64,000 bases of DNA from Eutreptiella sp. 'Long Island Sound 2002' (GCA_964036045.1 OZ038382.1:108956578-109020577); one strand, 5' to 3'. Counted from the first letter of the stretch, positions 12,126-27,100 are shown. Notes: generated from the letters alone by a model not told the origin. Made by a program: numbers and translations.

Positions 12126-15100
12126 AAGGGGTCCCCACCGCTTCAGAGCGGGGGGCACAATCACGGGTGGCCCACAAGTGGGCAAGGTGGCTACATAACC
12201 CCTGCCGGCTGGGGGTTCCGTAACGCTTCGAAGGGGGGGGGCAGAATCACAGGTGGCCCACAAGTGGGCAAGGTGGCTACATAACCCCTGCCGGCTTGGG
12301 GTTCCGCACCGCTTCGAAGGGGGGGGGCAGAATCAGAGGTGGCCCACAAGTGGGCAAGGTGGCTACATCACCCCTGCCGCCTCGGGGACCCCTACCGCTT
12401 CACAGCGGGGGGCAAAATCAGAAGTGGCCCACAAGTGGGCAAGGTGGCTACATAACCCCTGCCGCCTAGGGGGTCCCCACCGCTTCAGAGCGGGGGGCAC
12501 AATCACAAGTGGCCCACAAGTGGGCAAGGTGGCTACATAGCCACTACCGCCTAGGAGGTCCCCACCGCTTCAAAGCGGGGGGCACAATCAGATGGTCATA
12601 TAACCCCTGCCGCCTACGGGGTTCCCACCGCTTCCGAGCGGGGTGCAGATTCAGAAGTGGCCCACAAGTGGGCAAGGTGGCTAAACAACCCTTGCCGCCT
12701 GGGGGGTCCCCATCGCTTTAGAGCGGGCAGCAGAATCAAAGGTGGCCCACTTTTGGGTAAGGTGGCTACATAACCCCTGCCGTCTGGGGGGTCCCCACCG
12801 CTTTAGAGCAGGGGGGCAGATTCAGAAGTGGCCCACAAGTGGGCAAGATGGCTACATAACCCCTGCCGCCTGGGGGGTCCCCACCGCTTTAGAGCGGGGG
12901 GCAGAATCAGAAGTGGCCCACAAGTGGGCAAGGTGGCTATATAACCCCTGCCGCCTGGGGGCCCCCCACCGCTTTAGAGCGGGGGGCAGAATCAGAAGTG
13001 GCCCACAAGTGGGCAAGGTGGCTACATAACCCCTGCCGCCTAGGGGGTCCCAACCGCTTCAGAGCGGGGGGGCAGATTCAGAAGTGGCCCACAAGTGGGC
13101 AAGGTGGCTACATAACCCCTGCCGCTTGGGGGGTCCCCACCGCTTCAGAGCGGGGTAGAATCAGAAGTGGCCCACAAGTGCGGAAGGTAGCTACATAACC
13201 TTGCCGCTTGGGGGGCCTCACCGCTTCAGAGAGGAGGGCAAAATCAAAAGTGGCCCACAAGTTGGCAAGGTGGCTACATAACCCCTGCCGCTTGCGGGGT
13301 CCCCACCGCTTCAAAGCGGGGGGCAGAATCGGAAGTGGCCCACAAGTGGGCAAGGTGGCTGCATAGCCCCCGCTGCCTGGGGGGTGCCCACTGCTTCAGA
13401 GCGGGGGGGGCAGAATCAGAAGTGACCCACAAGTGGGCAAGGTGCTTACATAACCCCTGCCGCCTGGAGCCCACCCACCGCTTCAAAGCGGGGGGCAGAA
13501 TCACAGGTGACCCACAAGTGGGCAAGGGGGCTGCATAACCCCTGCCGCCTAGGGAGTCCCCACCGCTTCAGAGCAGGGGGCAGAAGCACAAGTGGCCCAC
13601 AAATGGGCAAGGTGGCTACATAACCCCTGCCACCCGGGGGGTCCACACCGCTTTAGAGCGGGGGGCGGAATTAGAAGTGGCCCACAAGTGGGCAAGGTGG
13701 CTACATATCCCGTGCCGCTTCGGGGGTCCCCACCGCTTCAGAGCGGGGGGCAAAATCAGCGGTGGCCCACAAGTGGGCAAGGTGGCTAAACAACCCTTGC
13801 CGCCTTGGGGGTCCCCATCGCTTTAGAGCGGGCAGCAGAATCAAAAGTGGCCCACTTTTGGGTAAGGTGGCTACATAACCCCTGCCGTCTGGGGGGTCCC
13901 CACCGCTTTAGAGCAGGGGGGCAGATTCAGAAGTGGCCCACAAGTGGGCAAGATGGCTACATAACCCCTGCCGCCTGGGGGGTCCCCACCGCTTTAGAGC
14001 GGGGGGCAGAATCAGAAGTGGCCCACAAGTGGGCAAGGTGGCTATATAACCCCTGCCGCCTGGGGGCCCCCCACCGCTTCAAAGCGGGGGGCAGAATCAC
14101 AAGTGACCCACAAGTGGGCAAGGTGGCTACATAACCCCTGCCGCCTGGGGGGTACCCACCGCTTCATAGCGGGGGGCAGAATCAAAAGTGGCCCACAAGT
14201 GGGCAAGGTGGCTACATAACCCCTGCCGCCTAGGGGGTCCCAACCGCTTCAGAGCGGGGGGGCAGATTCAGAAGTGGCCCACAAGTGCGGAAGGTGGCTA
14301 CATAACCTTGCCGCTTGGGGGGCCTCACCGCTTCAGAGAGGAGGGCAAAATCAAAAGTGGCCCACAAGTGGGCAAGGTGGCTGTATAACCCGTGCCGCTT
14401 GCGGGGTCCCCACCGCTTCAAAGCGGGGGGCAGAATCAGAAGTGGCCCACAAGTGGGCAAGGTGGCTATATAACCCCTGCCGCCTGGGGCCCCCCCACCG
14501 CTTCAAAGCGGGGGGCAGATTCACAGGTGACCCACAAGTGGGCAAGGGGGCTGCATAACCCCTGCCGCCTAGGGAGTCCCCACCGCTTTAGAGCGGGGGG
14601 CGGAATCAGAGGTGGCCCAAAAGTGGGCAAGGTGGCTACATAACCCCTGCCACCCGGGGGGTCCACACCGCTTTAGAGCGGGGGGCGGAATCAGAAGTGG
14701 CCCACAAGTGGGCAAGGTGGCTACATAACCCCTGCCGCTTCGGGGGTCCCCAGCGCTTCAGAGCGGGGGGTAGAATCAGAGGTGGCCCACAAGTGGGCAA
14801 GGTGGCTACATAACCCCTTCCCCCTAGGGGGGTCCCCACCGCTTTAGAGCGGGGGGCAAAATCAGAGGTGGCCCACAAGTGGGCAAGGTGGCTACATAAC
14901 CCCTGCCGCCGGGGGGGGGGGTCCCCACCGCTTCAGAGCGGGGGGCAGAATCAGAAGTGGCCCACAAGTGGGCAAGGTGACTGCATAACCCCTGCCGCTT
15001 GGGGTGTCCCCACCGCTTCAGAGCGGGGGGGGGGAATCAGAAGTGGCCCACAAGTCGGCAAGGTGGATAAATAAACCCTGCCGCCTGGGGGGTCCCCGAC

Positions 15101-18100
15101 GCTTTAGAACGGGGGGCAGAATCGGAATTGGCCCACAAGTGGGCAAGGTGGCTGCATAACCCCTACTGCTTGGGGGGTCCCCACCGCTTCCTAGCGGCGG
15201 GCAGAATCAAAAGTGGCCCACACCTGGGCAAGGTGGCTACATAACCCCTACCGCCTGGGGGGTCCCTACCGCTTCAGAGCAGGGGGCATAATCAGAGGTG
15301 GCCCCCAAGTGGGCAAGGTGGCTACATAACCCCTGCTACTTGCGGGGTCCCAACCGCTTCAGAGCGGGGGGCAAAATTAAAAGTGGCCCACAAGTGGGCA
15401 AGGTGGCTACATAACCCCTGCCGCTTGGGGGGTACCCACCGCTTCAAAGCAGGGGGGCACAATCGGAAGTGTCCCACAAGTGGGCAAGGTGGCTGCATAA
15501 CCCCTGACGCCTAAGGGGGTCCCCACCGCTTCAGAGCGGGGTAGAATCAGATGTGGCCCACAAGTGCGGAAGGTGGCTACATAACCCTGCCGCTTGGGGG
15601 TCCCCACCGCTTCTGGGCGGGGAAGCAGAATCAAAAGCGGCCCACAAGTGGGCAAGGTGGCTACATAACGCCTGCCGCTTGGGGGGTCCCCACCGCTTCA
15701 GAGCGGGGGGCAGAATGAGATGTGGCCCACAAGTGGGCCAGGTGGCTACATAACCCTTGCTGCCTGGGGGGTCCCCACGGCTTTAGAGCGGGGGGCAGAA
15801 TCAGAAGTGACCCACAAGTGGGCAAGGTGGTTACATAACCCCTCCCGCTTGGGGGCTCCCCACCGCTTCACAGCGCGGGGAAGAATCACGGGTGGCCCAC
15901 AAGTGGGCAAGGTGGCTACATAACCCCTGCCGGCTGGGGGTTCCGCACCGCTTCGAAGGGGGGGGACAGAATCAGAGGTGGCCCACAAGTGGGCAAGGTG
16001 GCTACATAACCCCTGCCGGCTGGGGGTTCCGCACCGCTTCAAAGGGGGGGGGGGGCAGAATCAGAGGTGGCCCACAAGTGGGCAAGGTGGCTACATAACC
16101 CCTGCCGCCTAGGGGGTCCCCACCGCTTCAGAGCGGGGGGCACAATCACAAGTGGCCCACAAGTGGGCAAGGTGGCTACATAACCACTACCGCCTAGGAG
16201 GTCCCCACCGCTTCAAAGCGGGGGGCACAATCAGATGGTCATATAACCCCTGCCGCCTACGGGGTTCCCACCGCTTCCGAGCGGGGTGCAGATTCAGAAG
16301 TGGCCCACAAGTGGGCAAGGTGGCTAAACAACCCTTGCCGCCCTCGGGGGTCCCCATCGCTTTAGAGCGGGGGGCAGAATCAGAAGTGGCCCACAAGTGG
16401 GTAAGGTGGCTACATAACCCCTGCCGCCTGGGGGGTCCCCGACGCTTTAGAGCAGGGGGGCAGATTCAGAAGTGGCCCACAAGTGGGCAAGATGGCTACA
16501 TAACCCCTGCCGCCTGGGGGGTCCCCACCGCTTCAAAGCGGGGGGCAGAATCAGAAGTGGCCCACAAGTGGGCAAGGTGGCTATATAACCCCTGCCGCCT
16601 GGGGGCCCCCCACCGCTTCAAAGCGGGGGGCAAAATCACAAGTGACCCACAAGTGGGCAAGGGGGCTGCATAACCCCTGCCGTTTGGGCGTCCCCACCGC
16701 TTCACAGCAGGGGGCACAATCAGAAGTGGCCCACAAGTGGGCAAGGTGGCTACATGACCCCTACCGCCTAGGCAGTCCCCACCGCTTCAGAGCGGGGGGC
16801 ACAAGCACAAGTGGCCCACAAATGGGCAAGGTTGCTACATAACCCCTGCCACCCGGGGGGTCCCTACTGCTTTAGAGCGGGGGGCGGAATCAGAGGTGGC
16901 CCACAAGTGGGCAAGGTGGCTACATAACCCCTGCCACCCGGGGGTTCCTACTGCTTCAGAGCGGGGGGCAGAATCAGAGGTGGCCCACAAGTGGGCAAGG
17001 TGGCTACATAACCCCTGCCGTTTGGGGGGTCCCCACCGCTTTAGAGCGGGGGGCGGAATCAGAAGTGGCCCACAAGTGGGCAAGGTGGCTACATAACCCC
17101 TGCCGCTTCGGGGGTCCCCACCGCTTCAGAGCGGGGGGCAGAATCAGAGGTGGCCCACAAGTGGGCAAGGTGGCTACATAACCCCTGCCGCCTCGAGGGG
17201 TCCCCACCGCTTTAGAGCGGGGGGCAAAATCAGAGGTGGCCCACAAGTGGGCAAGGTGGCTACATAACCCCTGCCGCCGGGGGAGGGGGGGGGGTCCCCA
17301 CCGCTTTAGAGCGGGGGGCCGAATCAGCGGTGGCCCACAAGTGGGCAAGGTGGCTGCATAACCCTTGCCGCTTGGGGGGTCCCCACCGCTTCAGAGCGGG
17401 GGGGAGAATCAGAAGTGGCCCACAAGTCGGCAAGGTGGCTAAATAACCCCTGCCGCCTGGGGGGTTCCCGACGCTTTAGAACGGGGGGCAGAATCAGAAT
17501 TGGCCCACAAGTGGGCAAGGTGGCTGCATAACCCCTACTGCTTGGGGGGTCCCCACCGCTTCATAGCGGGGGGCAGAATCAAAAGTGGCCCACACGTGGG
17601 CAAGGTGGCTACATAACCCCTACCGCCTGGGGGGTCCCTACCGCTTCAGAGCGGGGGGCGGAATCAGAGGTGGACCACAAGTGGGCAAGGTGGCGAGATA
17701 ACCCCTGCTGCTTGGGGGGTCCCAACCGCTTCAGAGCGGGGGGCAAAATTAAAAGTGGCCCACAAGTGGGCAAGGTGGCTACATAACCCCTGCCGCCGGG
17801 GGGGGTCCCCACCGCTTCAGAGCAGGGGGGCACAATCAGAAGTGTCCCACAAGTGGGCAAGGTGGCTAAATAACCCCTGCCGCCTAGGGGGTCCCCACCG
17901 CTTCAGAGCGGGGGGCAGAATCAGAAGTGGCCCACAAGTGGGCAGGGTGGCTACATAACCCCTACCGCTTGGGGGGTCCCCACCGCTTCAGAGCGGGGGG
18001 GGGCAGAATCAGAAGTGGCCCACAAGTGGGCAAGGTGGCTACATAACCCCTACCGTTTGGGGGGTTCCCCACCGCTTCGGAGCGGGGTAGAATCAGATGT

Positions 18101-21100
18101 GGCCCACAAGTGCGGAAGGTGGCTACATAACCCTGCCCCTTGGGGGGCCTCACCGCTTCAGAGAGGAGGGTAGAATCAAAAGCGGCCCACAAGTGGGCAA
18201 GATGGCTACATAACCCTTGCTGCCTGGGGGGTCCCCAGGGCTTTAGAGCGGGGGGCAGAATCAGAAGTGACCCACAAGTGGGCAAGGTGGTTACATAACC
18301 CCTCCTGCTTGGGGGGTCCCCACCGCTTCAGAGCGGGGGGCGGAATCACAGGTGGCCCACAAGTGGGCAAGGTGGCTACATAACCCCTGCCTGCTAGGGG
18401 TTCCGCACCGCTTCGAAGGGGGGGGGCAGAATCAGAGGTGGCCCACAAGTGGGCAAGGTGGCTACATCACCCCTGCCGCTTGGGGGACCCCTACCGTTTC
18501 ACAACGGGGGGCAAAATCAGAAGTGGCCCACAAGTGGGCAAGGTGGCTACATAACCCCTGCCGCCTAGGGGGTCCCCACCGCTTCAGATCGGGGGGCACA
18601 ATCACAAGTGGCCCACAAGTCGGCAAGGTGGCTACATAACCACTACCGCCTAGAAGGTCCCCACCGCTTCAAAACGGGGGGCACAATCAGATGGTCATAT
18701 AACCCCTGCCGCCTACGGGGTTCCCACCGCTTCCGAGCGGGGGGCAGATTCAGAAGTGGCCCACAAGTGGGCAAGGTGGCTAAACCACCCTTGCCGCCCT
18801 GGGGGGTCCCGACCGCTTCAGAGCGGGGGGTAGAAACCAGAGGTGGTGGAAAGTGCGCAAGGTGGCTACATAACCCCTGCCGCCTGGTGGGTCCCCACCG
18901 CTTTAGAGCAGGGGGGCAGAATCAGAGGTGGCCCACAAGTGGGCAAGATGGCTACATAACCCCTGCCGCCTAGGGGGTCCCCACCGCTTTAGAGCGGGGG
19001 GCAGAATAAGAAGTGGCCCACAAGTGGGTAAGGTGGCTACATAACCCCTGCCGCCTGGGGGGTCCCCACCACATTAGAGCAGCGGGGCAGAATCAGAAGT
19101 GGGCCACAAGTGGGCAAGATGGCTACATAACCCCTGCCGCCTAGGGGGTCCCCACCACTTTAGAGCGGGGGGCAGAATCGGAAGTGGCCCACAAGTGGGT
19201 AAGGTGGCTAAATAACCCCTGCCGCCTGGGGGTTCCCAACCGCTTCAGAACGGGGGGCAGAATCAGAAGTGGCCCACAAGTGGGCAGAGTGGCAACATAA
19301 CCCCTGCCGCCCGGGGGGTCCCCACCGCTTCACAGGGGGGGCATAATGGGAAGTGGCCCACAAGTGGGCAAGGTGGCTAAATAACCCCTGCCGCCTAGGG
19401 GGTCCCCACCGCTTCAGAGCGGGGGGCAGAATCAGAGGTGGCCCACAAGTGGGCAGTGTGGCTGCATAACCACTGTCGCTTGGGGGTCCCCCGGCGCTTC
19501 AGAGCAGAGGGCAGAATGGGTAGTGGCCCACAAGTGGGCAAGGTGGCTACATAACCCCTGGAGGCGTAGGGGGGTCCCCACCGCTTTAGAGCGGGGGTCA
19601 GAATCAGAAGTGGCCAACAAGTGGGCAAGGTGGCTACATAACCCTTGCTGCCTGGGGGGTCCCCACCGCTTTAGAGCGGGGGGCAAAATCAGAAGTGGCC
19701 CACAAGTGGGTAAGGTGGCTACATAACCCCTGCCGCTTGGGGGGTCCCCACCGCTTTAGAGCGGGGGGCAGAATCAGAAGTGGCCCACAAGTGGGCAAGG
19801 GGGCTACATAACCCCTGCCACCCGGGGGGTCCCCACCGCTTCAGAGCGAGGGGCAGAATCAGAAGTGGCCAACAAGTGGGCAAGGTGGCTACATAACCCC
19901 TGCCGCCCGGGGGGTCCCCACCGCTTCAGAGCGGGGGGCAGAATCAGCGGTGGCCCACAAGTGGGCAAGATGGCTAAATAACCCTTGCCGCCTTGGGGGT
20001 CCCCAGCGCTCCAGAGCAGGGGGCAGAATCACAAGTGGCCCACAAGTGGGCAAGATGGCTAAACCACCCTTGCCGCCCTGGGGGGTCCCAACCGCTTCAG
20101 AGCGGGGGGCAGAAACCAGAGGTGGTACACAAGTGCGCAAGGTGGCTACATAACCCCTGCCGCCTGGGGGGTCCCCACCGCTTTAGAGCAGGGGGGCAGA
20201 ATCAGAGGTGGCCCACAAGTGGGCAAGGTGGCTACATAACCCCTGCCGCCTAGGGGGTCCCCACCGCTTTAGGGCGGGGGGCAGAATCAGAAGTGGCCCA
20301 CAAGTGGGTAAGGTGGCTACATAACCCCTGCCGCCTGGGGGGTCCCCACCACATTAGAGCAGCGGGGCAGAATCGAAAGTGGGCCACAAGTGGGCAAGAT
20401 GGCTACATAACCCCTGCCGCCTAGGGGGTCCCAACCGCTTTGGAGCGGGGGGCAGAATCAGAAGTGGCCCACAAGTGGGTAAGGTGGCTAAATAACCCCT
20501 GCCGCCTGGGGGTTCCCCACCGCTTCAGAGCGGGGGGCGGAATCAGAAGTGGCCCACAAGTGGGCAAGGTGGCTACATAACCCTGCCGCCCGGGGGGGTC
20601 CCCACCGCTTCACAGGGGGGGCATAATGGGAAGTGGCCCACAAGTGGGCAAGGTGGCTAAATAACCCCTGCCGCCTAGGGGGTCCCCACCGCTTCGGAGC
20701 GGGGGGCAGAATCAGAGGTGGCCCACCAGTGGGCAAGGTGGCTGCATAACCACTGCCGCTTGGGGGTCCCCCGGCGCTTCGGAGCAGAGGGCAGAATGGG
20801 AAGTGGCCCACAAGTGGGCAAGGTGGCTACATAACCCCTGGAGGCCTAGGGGGGTCCCCACCGCTTTAGAGCGGGGGGCAGAATCAGAGGTGGCCCACAA
20901 GTGGGTAAGGGGGCTACATAACCCCTGCCACCCGGGGGGTCCCCACCGCTTCAGAGCGGGGGGCAGTATCAGCGGTGGCCCACAAGTGGGCAACATGGCT
21001 AAATAACGCTTGCCGCCTGGGAGGTCCCAGGCGCTCCAGAGCACGGGGCAGAATCACAAGTGGCCCACAAGTGGGCAAGGTGGCGACATAACCCCTGCCA

Positions 21101-24100
21101 CCCGGGGGGTCCCCACCACTTTAGAGCGGGGGGAAGAATCAGAAGTGGCCCACAAGTGGGCAAGGTGGCTAAACAACCCTTGCCGCCCTGGGGGGTCCCC
21201 ACCGCTTCAGAGCGGGGGGCAGAAACCAGAGGTGGCCAACAAGTGGGCAAGATGGCTACATAACCCCTGCCGCCTAGGGGGTCCCCACCACTTTAGAGCG
21301 GGGGGCAGAATCAGAAGGGGCCCACAAGTGGGTAAGGTGGCTAAATAACCCCTGCCGCCTGGGGGTTCCCCACCGCTTCAGAGCGGGGGGCGAAATCAGA
21401 AGTGGCCCACAAGTGGGCAAGGTGGCTACATAACCCCTGCCGCCCGGGGGGTCCCCACCGCTTCCGAGCGGGGGGCAGATTCAGAAGGGGCCCACAAGTG
21501 GGCAGTGTGGCTAAACAACCCTTGCCGCCCTGGGTGCCCCCCATCGCTTCAGAGCGGGGGGCACAAACCAGAGGTGGCCCACAAGTGGGCAAGGTGGCTA
21601 CATAACCCTTCCCCCCTGGGGGGTCCCCACCGCTTTAGAGCAGGGGGGCAGAATCGGAAGTGGCCCACAAGTGGGCAAGGTGGCTACATAACCCCTGCCG
21701 CCTAGGGGTCCCCACCGCTTTAGAGCGGGGGCAAAATCAGAAGTGGCCCACAAGTGGGCAAGGTGGCTACATAACCCCTGCCGCCCGGGGGGTCCCCACC
21801 GCTTCAGAGTGGGGGGCAGAATCCGAAGTGGCCCACAAGTGGGCAAGGCGGCTACATAACCCTTGCTGCCTTGGGGGTCCTACCGCTTTAGAGCGGGGGG
21901 CAGAATCAGAAGTGACCCACAAGTGGACAAGGTGGCTACATAACCCCTCCCGCTTGGGGGATCCCCACCGCTTCAGAGCGGGGGGCAGAATCACAGGTGG
22001 CCCACAAGTGGGCAAGGTGGCTACATAACCCCTCCCGCTTGGGGGATCCCCACCGCTTCAGAGCGGCGGGCAGAATCACAGGTGGCCCACAAGTGGGCAA
22101 GGTGGCTACATAACCCCTGCCGCTTGGGGGATCCCTACCGCTTCAGAGCGGGGGGCAAAATCAGAAGTGGCCCAAAAGTGGGCAAAGTGGCTACATAACC
22201 CCTGCCGCCTAGGGGGTCCCCACCGCTTCAGAGCGGGGGGCACAATCAGAAGTGGCCCACAAGTGGGCAAGGTGGCTACATAACCCCTACCGCCTAGGAG
22301 GTCCCCACCGCTTCAAAGCGGGGGGCACAATCAGATGGTCATATAACCCCTGCCGCCTAGGGGGTTCCCACCGGTTCCGAGCGGGGGGCAGATTCTGAAG
22401 TGGCCCACAAGTGGGCAAGGTGGCTAAACCACCCTTGCCGCCCTGGGGGGTCCCAACCGCTTCAAAGCGGGGGGCAGAAACCAGAGGTGGTACACAAGTG
22501 CGCAAGGTGGCTACATAACCCCTGCCGCCTGGGGGGTCCCCACCGCTTTAGAGCAGGGGGGCAGAATCAGAGGTGGCCCACAAGTGGGCAAGGTGGCTAC
22601 ATAACCCCTGCCGCCTAGGGGGTCCCCACCGCTTTAGAGCGGGGGGCAGAATCAGAAGTGGCCCACAAGTGGGTAAGGTGGCTACATAACCCCTGCCGCC
22701 TGGGGGGTCCCCACCACATTAGAGCAGCGGGGCAGAATCAGAAGTGGGCCACAAGTGGGCAAGATGGCTACATAACCCCTGCCGCCTAGGGGGTCCCAAC
22801 CGCTTTGGAGCGGGGGGCAGAATCAGAAGTGGCCCACAAGTGGGTAAGGTGGCTAAATAACCCCTGCCGCCTGGGGGTTCCCCACCGCTTCAGAGCGGGG
22901 GGCAGAATCAGAAGTGGCCCACAAGTGGGCAAGGTGGCTACATAACCCCTGCCGCCCGGGGGGTCCCCACCGCTTCACAGGGGGGGCATAATGGGAAGTG
23001 GCCCACAAGTGGGCAAGGTGGCTAAATAACCCCTGCCGCCTAGGGGGTCCCCACCGCTTCAGAGCGGGGGGCAGAATCAGAGGTGGCCCACAAGTGGGCA
23101 AGGTGGCTGCATAACCACTGCCGCTTGGGGGTCCCCCGGCGCTTCAGAGCAGAGGGCAGCATGGGAAGTGGCCCACAAGTGGGCAAGGTGGCTACATAAC
23201 CCCTGGAGGCCTAGGGGGGTCCCCACCGCTTTTGTGGGCAAGGTGGCGACATAACCCCTGCCGCCTAGGGGGTCCCCACCACTTTAGAGCGGGGGGCAGA
23301 ATCAGAAGTGGCCCACAAGTGGGTAAGGTGGCTAAATAACCCCTGCCGTCTGGGGGTTCCCCACCGCTTCAAAGTGGGGGGCAGAATCAGAACTGGCCCA
23401 CAAGTGGGCATGGTGGCTACATAACCCCTGCCGCCCGGGGGGTCCCCACCCTTTCACGGCGGGGGGCATAATGGGAAGTGGCCCACAAGTGGGCAAAGTG
23501 GCTAAATAACCCCTGCCGCTTGGTGGCGCACAAGTGGGCAAGGTGGCCGCATAACCACTGCCGCTTGGGGGGTCCCGGGCGCTTCAGAGCAAAGGGCAGA
23601 ATGGGAAGTGGCCCACAAGTGGGCAAGGTGGCTACATAACCGCTACCGCCTGGGGGGGTCCCCACCGCTTTAGAGCGGGGGGCAGAATCACAGATGGCCC
23701 ACGAGTGGGCAAGGGGGCTACATAACCCCTGCCACCCGGGACGGTCCCCATCGCTTCAGAGCGGTGGGCAGAATCCAAGGTGGCCTACAAGTGGGCAAGG
23801 TGGCTGCATAACCACTGCCGCTTGAGGGGTCCCCGGCGCTTTAGAGCAGAGGGCAGAATCAGAAGTGACCCACAACTGGGCAAGGTGGCTACATAACCCC
23901 TGCCACCCGGGGGGTCACGACCAGTTTAGAGCAGGGGGCGGAATCAGAAATGGCCCACAAGTGGGCAAGGTGGCGACATAACCCCTGCCACCCGGGGGGT
24001 CCCTATGGCTTTAGAGCGGGGGGCAGAATCAGAAGTGGCCCACAAGTGGGCAAGGTGGCTAAATAACCCCTGCCGCCTCAGGGGTCCCCAGCGCTCTAGA

Positions 24101-27100
24101 GCAGGGGGCAGAATCACATGTGGCCCACAAGTGGGCAAGGTGGCGACATAACCCCTGCCAGCCGGGGGGTCCCTATGGCTTTAGAGCGGGGGGCAAAATC
24201 AGAGGTGGCCCACAAGTGGGCAAGGTGGCTACATAACCCCTGCCACCGGGGGGGTCCCCACCGCTTTAGCGCGGGTGGCGGAATCAGAAGTGGGCCACAA
24301 GTGGGCAAGATGGCTACATAACCCCTGCCGCCCAGGGGGTCCCCACCGCTTCAGAGCGGGGGGCAGAATCAGAAGTGGCCCACAAGTGGGCAAGGTGGCT
24401 AAAAAACCCTTGCCGCCTGGGGGGTCCCACCGCTTCAGAGCGGGGGGCAGAATCAGAAGTGGCCCACAAGTGGGCAAGGTGGCTACATAAACCATGCCAC
24501 CCGGGGGGTCCCTACCGCTTTAGAGCAGGGGGCGGAATCAGAAATGGCCCACAAGTGGGCAAGGTGGCTGCATAACCCGTGCCGCCCTGGGGGGTCCCCG
24601 GCGCTTCACAGCGGGGGGCATAACCGGAAGTGGCCCACAAGTGGGCAAGGTGGCTACATAACCCCTGCCGCCTGGGGGGTCCCGACCACTTTAGAGCGGG
24701 GGGCAGAATCCGAGGTGGCGCACAAGTGGGCAAGGTGGCCGCATAACCACTGCCGCTTGGGGGGTCCCCGGCGCTTCAAAGCAGAGGGCAGAATGGGAAG
24801 TGGCCCACAAGTGGGCAAGGTGGGTACATAACCCCTGCCGCCTAGGGGGGTCCCCACCGCTTTAGAGCGGGGGGCAGAATCACAGGTGGCGACATAACCC
24901 GTGCCACCCGGGGGGTTCCTACTGCTTTAGAGCGGGGGGCGGAATCAGAGGTGGCACACAAGTGGGCAAGGTAGCTGCATAACCCGTGCCGCTTGGGGGG
25001 TCCCCGGCGCTTCAGAGCGGAGGGCAGAATGGCAAGGTGGCTACATAACCCCTGCCGCCTGGGGGGTCCCGCCGCTTAAGAGCGGGGGGCAGAATCACAG
25101 GTGGCCCACAAGGGGGCAAGGTGGCTACATAACCCCTGCCACCCGGGGGGTCCCTACTGCTTTAGAGCAGGGGGCGGAATCAGAAATGGCCCACAAGTGG
25201 GCAAGGTGGCGACATAACCCCTACCACCGGGGGGGTTCCTACCGCTTTAGCGCGGGGGCAGAATCAGAAGTGGCTCACAAGTGGGCAAGGTGGCTACAGA
25301 AGCCCCGCCGCCTGGGGGGTCCCCACCGCTTCAGAGCGGGGGGCGGAATCAGAAGTGGCCCACAAGTGGACAAGGTGGCTACATAACCACTGCCGCCTGG
25401 GGGTTCCCCACCGCTTCAGAGCGGGGGGTAGAATCACAGGTGGCCCACAAGTGGGCAAGGTGGCTACATAACCCCTGCCGCCTGATGGTTCCCCACCGCT
25501 TCGAAGGGGGGGGGAGAATCATAGGTCGCTCACAAGTGGGCAAGGTGGCTACATAACCCCTGCCGCCCGGGGGGTCCCCACCGCTTCGGGGCGGGGGGCA
25601 TAATGGGAAGTGGCCCACAAGTGGGCAAATTGGCTAAATAACCCCTGCCGCCCAGGGGCTCCCCACCACTTTAGAGCGGGGGGCAGAATCCGAGGTGGCG
25701 CACAAGTGGGCAAGGTGGCTGCATAACCACTGCCGCTTGGGGGGTCCCCGGCGCTTCAGAGCAAAGGGCAGAATGGGAAGTGGCCAACAAGTGGGCAAGG
25801 TGGCAACATAACCCCTGCCCCCTAGGGGGGTCCCCACCGCTTTAGAGCGGGGGGCAGAATCACAGGTGGCCCACAAGTGGGCAAGGGGGCTACATAAGCC
25901 CTGCCACCCGGGGGGTCCCCACCGCTTCAGAGCGGGGGGCAGAATCAGAGGTGGCCTACAAGTGGGCAAGGTGGCTGCATAACCACTGCCGCTTGAGGGG
26001 TCCCCGGCGCTTTAGAGTAGAGGGCAGAATGGGAAGTGGCCCACAAGTGGGCAAGGTGGCTACATAACCCCTGCCGCTTGGGGGGGTCCCCATCGCTTCA
26101 GAGCGGGGGGTAGAATCAGAAGTGGCCCACAAGTGGGCAAGGTGGCTAAATAACCCCTGCCGCCTGGGGGTTCCCCACCGCTTTAGAGTAGGGGGGCAGA
26201 AGCAAAAGTGGCCCACAAGTGGGCAAGGTGGCTAAATAACCCTTGCCGCCTGGGGGGACCCGAGCGCTCCAGAGCAGGGGGCAGAATCACAAGTGGCCCA
26301 CAAGTGGGCAAGATGGCGACAAAACCCCTGCCACCCGGGCGGTCCCTATGGCTTTAGAGCAGGGGGGCAGATTCAGAAGTGGCCCACAAGTGGGCAAGGT
26401 GGCTAAATAACCCCTGCCGCCTGAGGGGTCCCCAGCGCTCCAGAGCAAAGGGCAGAATCACAAGTGGCCCACAAGTGGGCAAGGTGGCGACATAACCCCT
26501 GCCACCCGGGGGGTCCCTATGGCTTTAGAGCGGGGGGCAGAATCAGAGGTGGCCCACAAGTGGGCAAGGTGGCTACATAACCCCTGCCACCGGGGGGGTC
26601 CACACCGCTTTAGCGCGGGGGGCGGAATCAGAAGTGGCCCACAAGTGCGCAAGGTGGCTACATAACCCCTGCCGCCTAGGGGGTCCCCACCGCTTCAGAG
26701 CGGGGGGCAGAATCAGAAGTGGCCCACAAGTGGGCAAGGTGGCTAAAAAACCCCTGCCGCCTGGGGGGTCCCACCGCTTCAGAGCGGGGGGCAGAAGCAG
26801 AAGTGGCCCACAAGTGGGCAAGGTGGCTACATAACCCCTGCCACCCGGGGGGTCCCTACTGCTTTAGAGCGGGGGGGGCGGAATCAGAGGTGGCACACAA
26901 GTGGGCAAGGTGGCTGCATAACCCGTGCCGCCCTGGGGGGTCCCCGGCGCTTAACAGCGGGGGGCATAAGGGGAAGTGGCCCACAAGTGGGCAAGGTGGC
27001 TACATAACCCCTGCCGCCTGGCGGGTCCCCACCGCTTCACCGCGGGGGGCATAATGGGAAGTGGCCCACAAGTGGGCAAGGTGGCTAAATAACCCCTGCC

